From assembly GCA_002698995.1 (NCBI GenBank), contig PAAX01000002.1:186001-250000 (forward strand): 64,000 nt of DNA. The letters are read 5' to 3'. Shown here one piece after another: positions 52,715-61,115 of this stretch. The first letter of the stretch is position 1. Each line of letters opens with the position of its first letter. Source of the DNA: Ignavibacteriota bacterium (GTDB lineage: Bacteria > Bacteroidota > Ignavibacteria > Ignavibacteriales > Melioribacteraceae). The position numbers and the translations under genes were made by a program. The notes beneath the pieces were generated by a model, which searched no databases, was not told the DNA's origin, and worked only from the letters and a program-made list of their open reading frames with translations.

Positions 52715-53701
52715 ATGAAGTACAGAAAATTAGGAAAGACCGATATTGAAGTTTCCGAAATTAGTTTGGGATGCTGGACAATGGGAGGAAGAAACTGGAG
52801 TCAAGGCAACTCAATCGGCTGGGCTGATGTAAACGAAGAAGAAGTAAAAGAAGCAATTTATTATGCTTTGGATAATGGTGTTAATCATTTTGATAATGCC
52901 GATGCATACGGAAACGGTAAAGCTGAAAGAATGCTTGCAGATATTTTAGGAAATAAAACTAACGACGTTACGATTGCTACTAAAGTCGGTTGGTTCCAAG
53001 GAACAGCAAAACATGCTTATGATCCGCTTCACATTAGACATCAATGCGAACAGTCATTAAAAAACCTCAAACGTGATGTTATTGATCTTTATTATTTTCA
53101 TCATCCTTATTTCGGAGAAAATGATTTTTATATTGATGATGCTGTTGCTGAAATGAACAAGCTTAAGGAAGAAGGAAAAATAAGAGCCATCGGACAGTCG
53201 GCATACACAAATGAAGATTTTTTAAGAGTTGTTCCAAAAGTAAATCCTGATGTACTGCAAAGTTCTGCAAGCGCAATGGATGATCATTATTTAGCCGAAG
53301 GAACTCCAATTAGAAAATTATTAGAAGAAAGAGAAATGTCTTTTATTGCTTTTGGTCCGGTTGCACAAGGATTACTTCTAGGAAAATATAATAAAGAAAA
53401 TCCTCCAGTGTTTGAAGATGGCGACCACAGAAAAGGACAGCAAAGATTCACAAAAGAATTTTTAACTTTACTTGATCCTAAAATTGAAGCTCTTAAAAAA
53501 GAATTTGGAAGTGAAACTGAAGATTTAGCAAGAGTAGCTTTACAGTACTTACTCCACTACAATGTTACAGGTGCCGTTATACCTGGATTTAGAAATTTGA
53601 ATCAAGTAAAAATAAATTTAAAAGCTGCTGAAAAACCTTTGACGAATGATGAGTTTAACTTTGTAAAAAACTTATTTGCCGGTTTTAAGTTTAATCCATA
53701 G
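52715..53701 (+). CDS. Aldo/keto reductase
   Basis: The protein has 328 residues. The TIM-barrel signature includes RKLGKTDIEVSEISLGCWTMGG, the catalytic tetrad in FDNADAYGNGKAERML (Asp, Tyr), ATKVG (Lys) and YYFHHP (His), and the cofactor region VTGAVIPGFRNLNQV. It is an NADP-dependent carbonyl reductase of unknown substrate. AAGGAG precedes the ATG. It is probably co-transcribed with the lipoprotein gene. Confidence 0.93.
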   Translation: MKYRKLGKTDIEVSEISLGCWTMGGRNWSQGNSIGWADVNEEEVKEAIYYALDNGVNHFDNADAYGNGKAERMLADILGNKTNDVTIATKVGWFQGTAKHAYDPLHIRHQCEQSLKNLKRDVIDLYYFHHPYFGENDFYIDDAVAEMNKLKEEGKIRAIGQSAYTNEDFLRVVPKVNPDVLQSSASAMDDHYLAEGTPIRKLLEEREMSFIAFGPVAQGLLLGKYNKENPPVFEDGDHRKGQQRFTKEFLTLLDPKIEALKKEFGSETEDLARVALQYLLHYNVTGAVIPGFRNLNQVKINLKAAEKPLTNDEFNFVKNLFAGFKFNP

Positions 53702-53706
53702 ACAGC

Positions 53707-53730
53707 GGAGCCTTGTTTTTGCAAGGCTCC
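53707..53730. terminator. Terminator after aldo/keto reductase gene
   Basis: A perfect 9-bp stem GGAGCCTTG/CAAGGCTCC with a 6-nt loop begins 5 nt after the stop. The T-tract is weak on the plus side. Confidence 0.8.
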
Positions 53731-53741
53731 AAAATTATTAT

Positions 53742-54539
53742 TTATTTAACAATTCTTCTTTTTATAAATCCTCTTATCATATCATTAACAAAACTTGGAT
53801 TTTCAAGAGGAGCCATATGTCCTGCTCGCGGAACACTGGCATATTCAGAATCTTTAATTTTTTCTGCCATTTCTCTCATTACCGTTGGAGGAGTTAATTT
53901 ATCAAATGCACCCCCCATTACTAAAGTTGGAATCATAATCTTTTCCAAATTCTTAGTTGTATCTGTTCTACTTAACATAGCAATTAAAGCCCCTTTAACA
54001 CCAAGCGGATTATGGCTTTGAGCCATTTTTATAGTATCGTTATATACGTCAATAAGTTCTTCTTTATTTTCTTCAGCAAAAAGATTTGAAACGAAACTTT
54101 CTGCAAATGAAGCTAATCCCTCAATATTTATTTTGTTAATACTGTTGGATCTTACAAGCTTTCCATTATCATCATCGGACTGTGATTTTGTATCGAGAAG
54201 AATTAATCCGCTGAATTTATCTTCACCAACTTCAACTGCTCTAAGAGATATATAACCACCCATCGAAAGTCCGCATAAAACAGGTTTGTTTAATTTCATC
54301 CCTTCCATAACGGAAAATAAATCACTAACGTAAGCTTCCATTGTATATTGTCCGTCGCCAACATAACTTTCACCTAATCCTCTTATATCATAAACAACAA
54401 GGTGATGATCTTTCTGAAGTTCATTTATCTGTTCTTTCCACATTGTATGATCAAACGGAAATCCATGCACAAAAATTATTGACGGATTTTTTCTATCACC
54501 AAACTCATAAACTGCTAAACTGTTAATTTCATATTTCAT
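53742..54539 (-). CDS. Alpha/beta hydrolase
   Basis: The protein has 265 residues. The oxyanion strand is IIFVHGFPFDHTMW, the nucleophile elbow CGLSMGGYISL, the acid in VMGGAFDKLTPP, and the histidine in PRAGHMAPLENP. It resembles 3-oxoadipate enol-lactonase or haloperoxidase-like esterases, and the substrate is unknown. It has no signal peptide. It diverges from the CHASE2 activator gene; the 62 bp between them must hold both promoters. Confidence 0.9.
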   Translation of the reverse strand: MKYEINSLAVYEFGDRKNPSIIFVHGFPFDHTMWKEQINELQKDHHLVVYDIRGLGESYVGDGQYTMEAYVSDLFSVMEGMKLNKPVLCGLSMGGYISLRAVEVGEDKFSGLILLDTKSQSDDDNGKLVRSNSINKINIEGLASFAESFVSNLFAEENKEELIDVYNDTIKMAQSHNPLGVKGALIAMLSRTDTTKNLEKIMIPTLVMGGAFDKLTPPTVMREMAEKIKDSEYASVPRAGHMAPLENPSFVNDMIRGFIKRRIVK

Positions 54540-54601
54540 AATTCCCTCTTCAATTAATCTTTAATGATGCTTATCTTTATAAATAACTAAAACAAATTTT
54601 T

Positions 54602-57028
54602 GTGAATAAGAAAAGTAACAATATAATTTATTTTCTTTTAAGTGCAATTGTCTCAATAATTTTATTGACGTTCACTGATATTGATAAATCAATTAATAAC
54701 AATGCAGAAGCTTCGATAAAATCATTTTATGCTAATGATAAAGCTGATACAAACATTGTATTAATTACTATTGATGAAACAGATATTCAACAACTCGGAG
54801 GCTGGCCGCTAAAACGAAGCTACTATGCTTTACTTTTCAATAAGCTGAATAATCTTGATGTTCGTGCTGTTGGATTAGAAGTATTCCTTTCCAATTTAGT
54901 ATCTTCTCAATCAATATATAGTGAGCTTCTGTTAGATCAAGCAAAAAATTACAACAATATTGTGTTCGGCTCAATAATTTCCAGCATAAAAAAAGATGGT
55001 GATAAATATATATCTGATTCAATTCAACTCCCATTTGTAGCTAAATTAAGCAGCATTAAAAGCGGACATTTAAGCTATATCAGTAAAAGTTCGGGAATTA
55101 TTCTACCTCTCAAAATCGAAAATAATCTTATCGAAAAAGCTTTTGCATTGAGTCTTGCTGAGATTTCGGACCAAATTAAAATTGATAGACCGCATATAAA
55201 CATTAACTTTGATAAATCATGGAAAGAATACAAATCATTATCTCTCCTTGAGTTTTTTCAAATTTACGAGAATGATGAAGAACAGCTTGCTTATTTAAAA
55301 AACAAAATTGTTCTAATTGGTATAACTGCTCAATCATTAGCAAAAAATCTTAATACAATTTACGATGATGAACTTCCCGGAATTGGATTTCATGCAATTG
55401 CATTGGATAATATTCTAAATAATAATTTTTATGATGATTCCTACTATTCAATATCAGCTTTGTTTTTATTTTTACTTGCTTTTATACCGGTATTCTTCAA
55501 AAGAACAAGCTTTATAATATACTTATCAATACTGGCGTTTACAGTAATTATTGCATTTACCGCAATCACTCTTTTCAATGTACTTCTAAATTATGCTTCA
55601 TTTGTTCTTCCTTTTTTATTTAATCTTTTAACCGCGCTGTTAGTATTTGTAAACAGTAGAAAAGAAGAAACTGAATCGGTAATAAAAGAGAAAGATTTAA
55701 TTCTCAAGGAACTTACCGACAAAACAAATCAATTGGATACGCTTCAGAATGAGTTGGAGCTTGAGTCCAAAAATTCTTCACATGAATTGTTGGACAAAGT
55801 AACACAGCTTAAGCAAGAAGTTTTAGAACTGCGTAACCGTCATAGAGATAGTGAAGAAGTAAAGTTTGAAGAGCAAAACAAAGCAGAAAATTTCCATGGA
55901 ATAATTTTCAAAAGTAAAGAGATGCGTCAAATTGTTTCTACAATTAAAAAAGTTGCTGATGAAAAAGCTACCATATTAATTATGGGTGAAAGCGGAAGCG
56001 GAAAGGAATTAGTTGCGCGTGCTATTCATAATTTAAGTTCCAGAAAAAATAAAAATTTTGTTGCTGTAAATTGTGCAGCATTATCAGATACTCTTTTGGA
56101 AAGTGAATTATTCGGACATGTTAAAGGCTCATTTACAAATGCAATTTCTGATAAGAAGGGACTTTTTGAAGAAGCAAATAATGGTACAATTTTACTTGAT
56201 GAAATCGGTGAAACATCAGAAACTTTTCAAACAAAATTACTTAGAGTATTACAAAACGGTGAAATACAAAAAGTCGGTTCAGCTGCTGCAGTAAAGGTTG
56301 ATGTAAGAATTATTGCCGCGACAAATAAAAATCTGAAGGCGTTGGTTGATGCAAAAATATTCCGTGAAGATTTATATTACAGGTTAAATGTAATTCAAAT
56401 AAAGATTCCCCCTTTAAGAGAAAGAAAGGAAGATATTCCGGCAATTATTGAGTTCTTCTTAGAAAAAGAGGATGGTAATTTCAGAGTATCGAAAGCGGTT
56501 ATGGACATATTACTTTCTAATGAATGGAAAGGAAATGTTAGAGAACTGGAATCAATTATAAAACGAGCTGTTATTTATGCAAAGTCTGAAGAAAGAGAAG
56601 TAATTCAGCTTAAAGATTTACCGGACGAATTATCTAAACTTAGTAAATCTAATTTGGATGACGTTATAATTGAAGCTTTAGCAGCAAAAAATTTCAGTCA
56701 TTCTTCAATCAATGAAACTGCATCGGATTTAAATTTAAGCAGAACTCTTGTTTCTGAAAATCTACGCGGTTATTTATTTAAAAACTTAGTTAAAACAAAC
56801 TTTGATATTGATTTAGCAGTTGTAACAATTACTAAGGATAAAGATTCCGCTGATAAATTAAAATCAAAATTACAGACCTACCTTACAAACATTAAAAAGG
56901 ATTTAGAAAAATTAGAATCTAAGGATTTCGATTTTATCAAAGCTCAATTCACATCAAAGTATAAAAATCTACCTCAGAAATATCATTCTCATTTAGATGA
57001 AATAATAAAATATCTTTTGAATAGCTGA
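54602..57028 (+). CDS. Membrane CHASE2-sigma54 transcriptional activator
   Basis: The protein has 808 residues from GTG 54602; no ATG fits the N-terminal helix. Order: membrane helix (~7-24), extracytoplasmic CHASE2 domain (~30-270, VLITIDETDIQQLGGWPLKRSYYALL … KNKIVLIGITAQS), three helices (~280-350), coiled coil (~355-415), AAA+ sigma54-interaction domain (Walker A GESGSGKE 462-469; Walker B TILLDEIGE; DVRIIAATNKNLK), then a helix-turn-helix (NETASDLNLSRTLVSENLRG) and a C-terminal helical tail of ~80 residues. The RpoN-contact loop reads GSFTNA (509-514) instead of GAFTGA. It should sense an envelope signal and activate the genes downstream. Confidence 0.92.
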   Translation: MNKKSNNIIYFLLSAIVSIILLTFTDIDKSINNNAEASIKSFYANDKADTNIVLITIDETDIQQLGGWPLKRSYYALLFNKLNNLDVRAVGLEVFLSNLVSSQSIYSELLLDQAKNYNNIVFGSIISSIKKDGDKYISDSIQLPFVAKLSSIKSGHLSYISKSSGIILPLKIENNLIEKAFALSLAEISDQIKIDRPHININFDKSWKEYKSLSLLEFFQIYENDEEQLAYLKNKIVLIGITAQSLAKNLNTIYDDELPGIGFHAIALDNILNNNFYDDSYYSISALFLFLLAFIPVFFKRTSFIIYLSILAFTVIIAFTAITLFNVLLNYASFVLPFLFNLLTALLVFVNSRKEETESVIKEKDLILKELTDKTNQLDTLQNELELESKNSSHELLDKVTQLKQEVLELRNRHRDSEEVKFEEQNKAENFHGIIFKSKEMRQIVSTIKKVADEKATILIMGESGSGKELVARAIHNLSSRKNKNFVAVNCAALSDTLLESELFGHVKGSFTNAISDKKGLFEEANNGTILLDEIGETSETFQTKLLRVLQNGEIQKVGSAAAVKVDVRIIAATNKNLKALVDAKIFREDLYYRLNVIQIKIPPLRERKEDIPAIIEFFLEKEDGNFRVSKAVMDILLSNEWKGNVRELESIIKRAVIYAKSEEREVIQLKDLPDELSKLSKSNLDDVIIEALAAKNFSHSSINETASDLNLSRTLVSENLRGYLFKNLVKTNFDIDLAVVTITKDKDSADKLKSKLQTYLTNIKKDLEKLESKDFDFIKAQFTSKYKNLPQKYHSHLDEIIKYLLNS

Positions 57029-57038
57029 CAAATTTCAT

Positions 57039-57070
57039 TCAGGCATTTTTGCTTGAAAATCAGGCATTTT
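57039..57070 (+). promoter_or_regulatory. Triple half-site, likely upstream activator site
   Basis: TCAGGCATTTT occurs at 57039-57049 and again at 57060-57070, exactly 21 bp apart (two helical turns). Between them is TGCTTGA on the opposite strand sense (57050-57056), so three half-sites alternate. The centre is about 100 bp upstream of the predicted start site near 57157, the usual distance for enhancer sites of RpoN activators. Confidence 0.55.
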
Positions 57071-57130
57071 AAAACATTAATTCTATTCATAACTCCTTTA
57101 TTTATAATAATTTACCTATTCTTTTCTCTT

Positions 57131-57146
57131 TGGCACAAATCATGTT
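57131..57146 (+). promoter_or_regulatory. Sigma54-type -24/-12 promoter
   Basis: TGGCACAAATCATGTT matches TGGCACN5TTGCW at all six bases of the -24 element and at T, G and W of the -12 element; the -12 GC reads GT. GG and the -12 G have the required spacing. The predicted start is near 57157, giving a 37-nt leader with AAAGGAG before the ATG at 57194. Confidence 0.55.
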
Positions 57147-57193
57147 TTAATAGCAGTGTTAATTTGATTTCAAAATAAGTAAAGGAGATAAAA

Positions 57194-58132
57194 ATGAGAA
57201 TTACAGCATTATTAATGTTATTAAGTTTTCTATTCTTCACCGCATGCAGTCAAGAAGATGCATTAGTCACTTCGGATGATGAATTTTCAAATGATCAAGA
57301 AGCAATTGCAAAACTGATTGAGGATGACGAAGCAGTTCAATCTTTTGAGCCAAACTTTAATGAAGAAGATGTAATGAGTTTTTACGGTAAGGTTGCTGCT
57401 GAAATCTTCCCCGTTAGAGTCGGACAAAAAATGATTTTAACCGATAGAAATTATGATGTAAATATAATCGGCGATTCAGCGTTTGTTTCTGTAACACACA
57501 CATTCGACGGGAAATTATTTATAGCAGCTTCTTATGATGAATTTACTCCGGGGGATTCTAATGTTGTAGATACTTTACTTCAAAAAGATTTTATTACCCA
57601 GGTTAAAAGAAATATAATTATGGTTAAAATTGGAAACCATGAAAGACCAATATTGAATTGGAAAGTGAAATCGGTATCATTGCCTGAAGGAGGAACTTTA
57701 TCTGAAAATATAGAAATCAAAAAAATGACTCTTACTTTTAATGATGGTGAGGTTATTGAAATTATAGAGCCAACAGAATATTACTTCTCTAGAATTCCGG
57801 GCTTCAATAATCAAATTCCTGTGTTTGGAAGAAATGAAGATGTTATTGTAAATATTGAACTTCAGAGCGCTTATGCCGATACCGATTTTGTCTCTTTAAC
57901 TTGGGGAGCTTTAAGAGGAATGCCTCATCATAGAGTAAAAAGAAAATTTGATTTGGTCTCATCCGAATTTGACGGAACTTATTATCAAAAAATTTATCAG
58001 CAAACTTTAAAGACTCATTTTATTCCAGGATTTAGACATGCTGTAATAAATGCAATGCCAAAGCAAGTTGTTTTTGATGATGCTTCGGAAGTTGAATTAA
58101 ATTCATGGGGAATGCCTTATGCTGTTCGCTAG
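57194..58132 (+). CDS. Lipoprotein of unknown function, first gene after the sigma54 promoter
   Basis: The protein has 312 residues. A lipoprotein signal ends in FTAC (Cys17), then an acidic linker (EDALVTSDDEFSNDQE) and a mainly beta body (YDVNIIGDSAFVSVTHTFDG, SVSLPEGGTLSENIEIKKMTLTF, FVSLTWGALRGMPHHRVKRKFDLV). I do not recognise the family. AAAGGAGATAAAA precedes the ATG, the same leader as the gene at 604. A strong hairpin after the stop suggests much of the transcription ends here, making this the main product of the sigma54 promoter. Confidence 0.75.
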   Translation: MRITALLMLLSFLFFTACSQEDALVTSDDEFSNDQEAIAKLIEDDEAVQSFEPNFNEEDVMSFYGKVAAEIFPVRVGQKMILTDRNYDVNIIGDSAFVSVTHTFDGKLFIAASYDEFTPGDSNVVDTLLQKDFITQVKRNIIMVKIGNHERPILNWKVKSVSLPEGGTLSENIEIKKMTLTFNDGEVIEIIEPTEYYFSRIPGFNNQIPVFGRNEDVIVNIELQSAYADTDFVSLTWGALRGMPHHRVKRKFDLVSSEFDGTYYQKIYQQTLKTHFIPGFRHAVINAMPKQVVFDDASEVELNSWGMPYAVR

Positions 58133-58160
58133 CAGCATTTGCAGAAACCTCACTCAAACG

Positions 58161-58186
58161 GTAAGGAATTCTTATGAATTCCTTAC
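58161..58186 (+). terminator. Perfect hairpin between the two lipoprotein genes
   Basis: GTAAGGAATTC/GAATTCCTTAC forms an 11-bp stem with a TTAT loop, followed by TTATATTTTAAATT. The T-tract is interrupted, so it may terminate only partly and set the ratio of the first gene to the rest. Confidence 0.65.
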
Positions 58187-58222
58187 TTATATTTTAAATT
58201 GATTTTTTATTATGTTGATAAC

Positions 58223-59125
58223 ATGAAAAGAATAACAACTAAAATATCTGTAATAATTTTGATTGCAGTTTTATCCGCTTGCAATAAACCAAATCCAATT
58301 GAATTGGAAAGGGACAATACAGATGATGCTTATTCATTAGAAATTATTGCTACTGATCCTAGTCAGTTTGATTATCAAAATGGTTATGACAGTACTGGTG
58401 TTGCAAGTCCGCTTCCAAGAGCTTCATCCGAGTTTATAATTACTTTGAATAAAAATTCCGGAGGAATGAATCAATCGCACGGAAATAGATTTGGAATTGC
58501 TACAGCAGTATTTTATGATAAATCTAAACCAATTTATAATCAAAATAATAGATTAGTTGGATACTTAACCAAGGATTTGGGAGAAGTAAAGTTTAACAAT
58601 TTTCCAGCTTTCAAGCGTCAATTTCATGTTAGATTAAGACAAGGCAATTCATTTGTTGATTCCTTAGCAGGAATCAGATACCATCTTCCACTTAGACCAA
58701 TGATGAATCTGGGAGAAAACATTAATATTTCCCTTACATCAAATAATAATATTTTATTCCAATCAACTATAAATATTCCCGAAGAAATAACCGGACAAGT
58801 TGAAAAAATTGTTGACCAATCCAATAATCTTAGAGGAATAAATTTAACTTGGAACGGAAATAATTCCGGTAAGATTGAAATCATTATCGGTGGATTTATT
58901 CCACAGAATATAAGTCCTCTTCCTTTATTAAGAATAAAAGTTAATGATGACGGAAAGTTTATACTTCCCAAAAATATTATTGATCAAGTTCCGTATCAGA
59001 ATTTTGAAAGCCTAGTCTTTTCTTTTATAAGAAGAATTGAAAAATCAGAACAATCAAACAGTTTGAGTGATAATTATATTGCAGCGCAAAGTATTCACAA
59101 TATTAAATTTTCTATTAATAACTAA
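58223..59125 (+). CDS. Lipoprotein of unknown function
   Basis: The protein has 300 residues from ATG 58223 (MKRITTK…, lipobox LSAC, Cys20). An upstream TTG at 58199 is in frame, but its extra residues spoil the signal peptide. The body is beta-rich and asparagine-rich (HGNRFGIATAVFYDKSKPIYN, EKIVDQSNNLRGINLTWNGNNSG). I do not recognise a domain; the segment at ~50-150 with GYLTKDLGEVKF looks like a beta sandwich. It overlaps the next gene by up to 59 nt, implying translational coupling. Confidence 0.7.
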   Translation: MKRITTKISVIILIAVLSACNKPNPIELERDNTDDAYSLEIIATDPSQFDYQNGYDSTGVASPLPRASSEFIITLNKNSGGMNQSHGNRFGIATAVFYDKSKPIYNQNNRLVGYLTKDLGEVKFNNFPAFKRQFHVRLRQGNSFVDSLAGIRYHLPLRPMMNLGENINISLTSNNNILFQSTINIPEEITGQVEKIVDQSNNLRGINLTWNGNNSGKIEIIIGGFIPQNISPLPLLRIKVNDDGKFILPKNIIDQVPYQNFESLVFSFIRRIEKSEQSNSLSDNYIAAQSIHNIKFSINN

Positions 59126-61106
59126 ATCGAAAATTATATTCATTTTATTTATGATATTGTTCAGCAATACATACGGACAAGCATCAATGGATTTATTTTC
59201 TTTTAACGGAAATTTGACTGATTACAAACACCGTTTAAATAGTTTTGAATCCAACTCCGCCAACCATATTTATAAAGGTGATTGGCAGCTTAGCGCTTCG
59301 TTCAATTCAATTTTAGGCGATAATCCTTCAAATAGCTTACTCTCTTTATCTTTGGGAAAAGCAATTGAAAATCATTATTTCTATGTAAGATATTCACCCG
59401 GATTAACAGCGCAATTTAGGTTTTTAAATGCATCCACAATAACAACAGAAAATGATGTTGAAGTTGAAAGTGAACTTCTTACTGATCTTACTTATTCTGA
59501 AAATTTTGGTTTTGGATATTCTTATAAATTCACAGATAATTTTTCTATCGGCGGATCACTTAGATATTTTACTCAAAAATTTGATGAACAAATTCCACTT
59601 ATAATATTAACCAGTGATTCTGTTAATTACATCAGCACTAAATCTGTAGTTACGGAAATAAATGTTTGGCAAGGTGATTTGGGATTGAATTACAATCTTA
59701 ATGATGATTTATCATTCAGTCTAAGCTCACATAATTTATTCTCTTTTAAGGAACAAGATACATCTTCAAGTTACGGAATGAATTTTAATAAAGGATTTAT
59801 CGCCGGAGCCGCATACAGATTATCAAGCAACTTTTCTGCAAATATTAATTATGAAATGAACGGTGCATTCAATTTATCAGGTTCTCATAATTTTAATTTT
59901 CTTAACGGTAAGATTGGTTATGAAATTGCTTTAATGCACGATAAATACCAAGCTCCATTTATTTCGGCTGTTCTTCCATCTATTAATTATACTAATGAAA
60001 TACTAAGTCTTACATTAAAATACGTTAAGTATACAAGCGATAGGAACAAAGCATTTTCTTTAAGTGATTTTAACAATGAAGGGATTAATAATATTATCAA
60101 TAATAAATATAGTCCGGATAAACTTATACTCAATCTAAATATTGCATTATCATTTGTACCCGATAAAAATGTTCGTTTCGTAGAAATAGAATATGTTGAA
60201 AATATTTATCCGACTTTAATTGATGAATATATTGACAAGCCATTTGCAAAAGCAAAGGTAATTAATCTTACAAACAAGGCGGTAAATGTAAAACCTTCCA
60301 GCTTTATCGAAAATCTCAATTCCGATATTATTCATTCTCCTTCAATTAATATTTTAGGAAATGATACTGCGGAAGTTTATTTCTATACGGTAATTGAAGA
60401 TACAGACGAATTAATAAATAAAAGTATATTAAGCAGTGTTAACTTTTATCTAACTACATCCGGCAGTAATTATGATGATGAAATCGAAAAGCCCATTTTA
60501 CTATACGATAAAAACAGTTGGAACGGTGATGTTTCATCATTAAAATATTTTGTTTATGCCGATCTTAATAAATCAGAAAAGTATGCAAAGGAAGTTCTTT
60601 ACGACAACAAAACAATACTAGATGAAACAGATGAAAATGAGAAAATATTTTCAACCGTAAAACTATTATTTAACAATTTTGTTAAGCAGCTTCAATATGT
60701 CTCCGATCCAAGATCAAATATTGAAAGAGTGCAGCTTCCAATGGAAACCCTTAATATTAAAGGGGGAGACTGTGATGATCTTTCAGTAAGCTTTGCTTCA
60801 ATTTTAGAAAGTATTGGAATTCAAACAGCATTTATTGACTACAAAGAAGAACCTGTAAACCATGTTAATCTTTTGGTAAATACTAAAATTCATCCTTCTG
60901 AAAGGAAAAGAATTACGAATAACGATAAAAGAGTTTTTATAAGAAAAAATAATTTAGGTAACGAAGAAATTTGGATTCCGGTTGAAACTACTGTCTTAAC
61001 AAATTTTGAAGAAGCTTGGGAATCCGGTTCGGAAAAATTTTATAAATCTGCTGTTACTGATTTTGGTTTAGCAAAAGGATCAGTAAAAATAATTGATATT
61101 CTTTAG
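59067..61106 (+). CDS. Outer-membrane barrel fused to transglutaminase-like domain
   Basis: The protein is up to 679 residues from GTG 59067. The start is uncertain because it lies inside the previous gene; a TTG at 59079 is also possible, and the ATG at 59151 would cut into the signal peptide (…IIFILFMILFSNTYGQA). Residues ~45-370 are amphipathic strands like a PorV/FadL-type barrel (NHYFYVRYSPGLTAQFRF, FGFGYSYKFTDNFSIGGSLRYF). Residues ~375-510 form a beta-sandwich. The C-terminal transglutaminase-like domain has Cys569 (GGDCDDLS), His599 (VNHVNLL) and Glu640 (WIPVETT) in triad positions. This is an unusual fusion that would place a cysteine peptidase or acyltransferase at the outer membrane. 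Confidence 0.75.
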   Translation: MIIILQRKVFTILNFLLITKSKIIFILFMILFSNTYGQASMDLFSFNGNLTDYKHRLNSFESNSANHIYKGDWQLSASFNSILGDNPSNSLLSLSLGKAIENHYFYVRYSPGLTAQFRFLNASTITTENDVEVESELLTDLTYSENFGFGYSYKFTDNFSIGGSLRYFTQKFDEQIPLIILTSDSVNYISTKSVVTEINVWQGDLGLNYNLNDDLSFSLSSHNLFSFKEQDTSSSYGMNFNKGFIAGAAYRLSSNFSANINYEMNGAFNLSGSHNFNFLNGKIGYEIALMHDKYQAPFISAVLPSINYTNEILSLTLKYVKYTSDRNKAFSLSDFNNEGINNIINNKYSPDKLILNLNIALSFVPDKNVRFVEIEYVENIYPTLIDEYIDKPFAKAKVINLTNKAVNVKPSSFIENLNSDIIHSPSINILGNDTAEVYFYTVIEDTDELINKSILSSVNFYLTTSGSNYDDEIEKPILLYDKNSWNGDVSSLKYFVYADLNKSEKYAKEVLYDNKTILDETDENEKIFSTVKLLFNNFVKQLQYVSDPRSNIERVQLPMETLNIKGGDCDDLSVSFASILESIGIQTAFIDYKEEPVNHVNLLVNTKIHPSERKRITNNDKRVFIRKNNLGNEEIWIPVETTVLTNFEEAWESGSEKFYKSAVTDFGLAKGSVKIIDIL

Positions 61107-61115
61107 GAGCATAAA

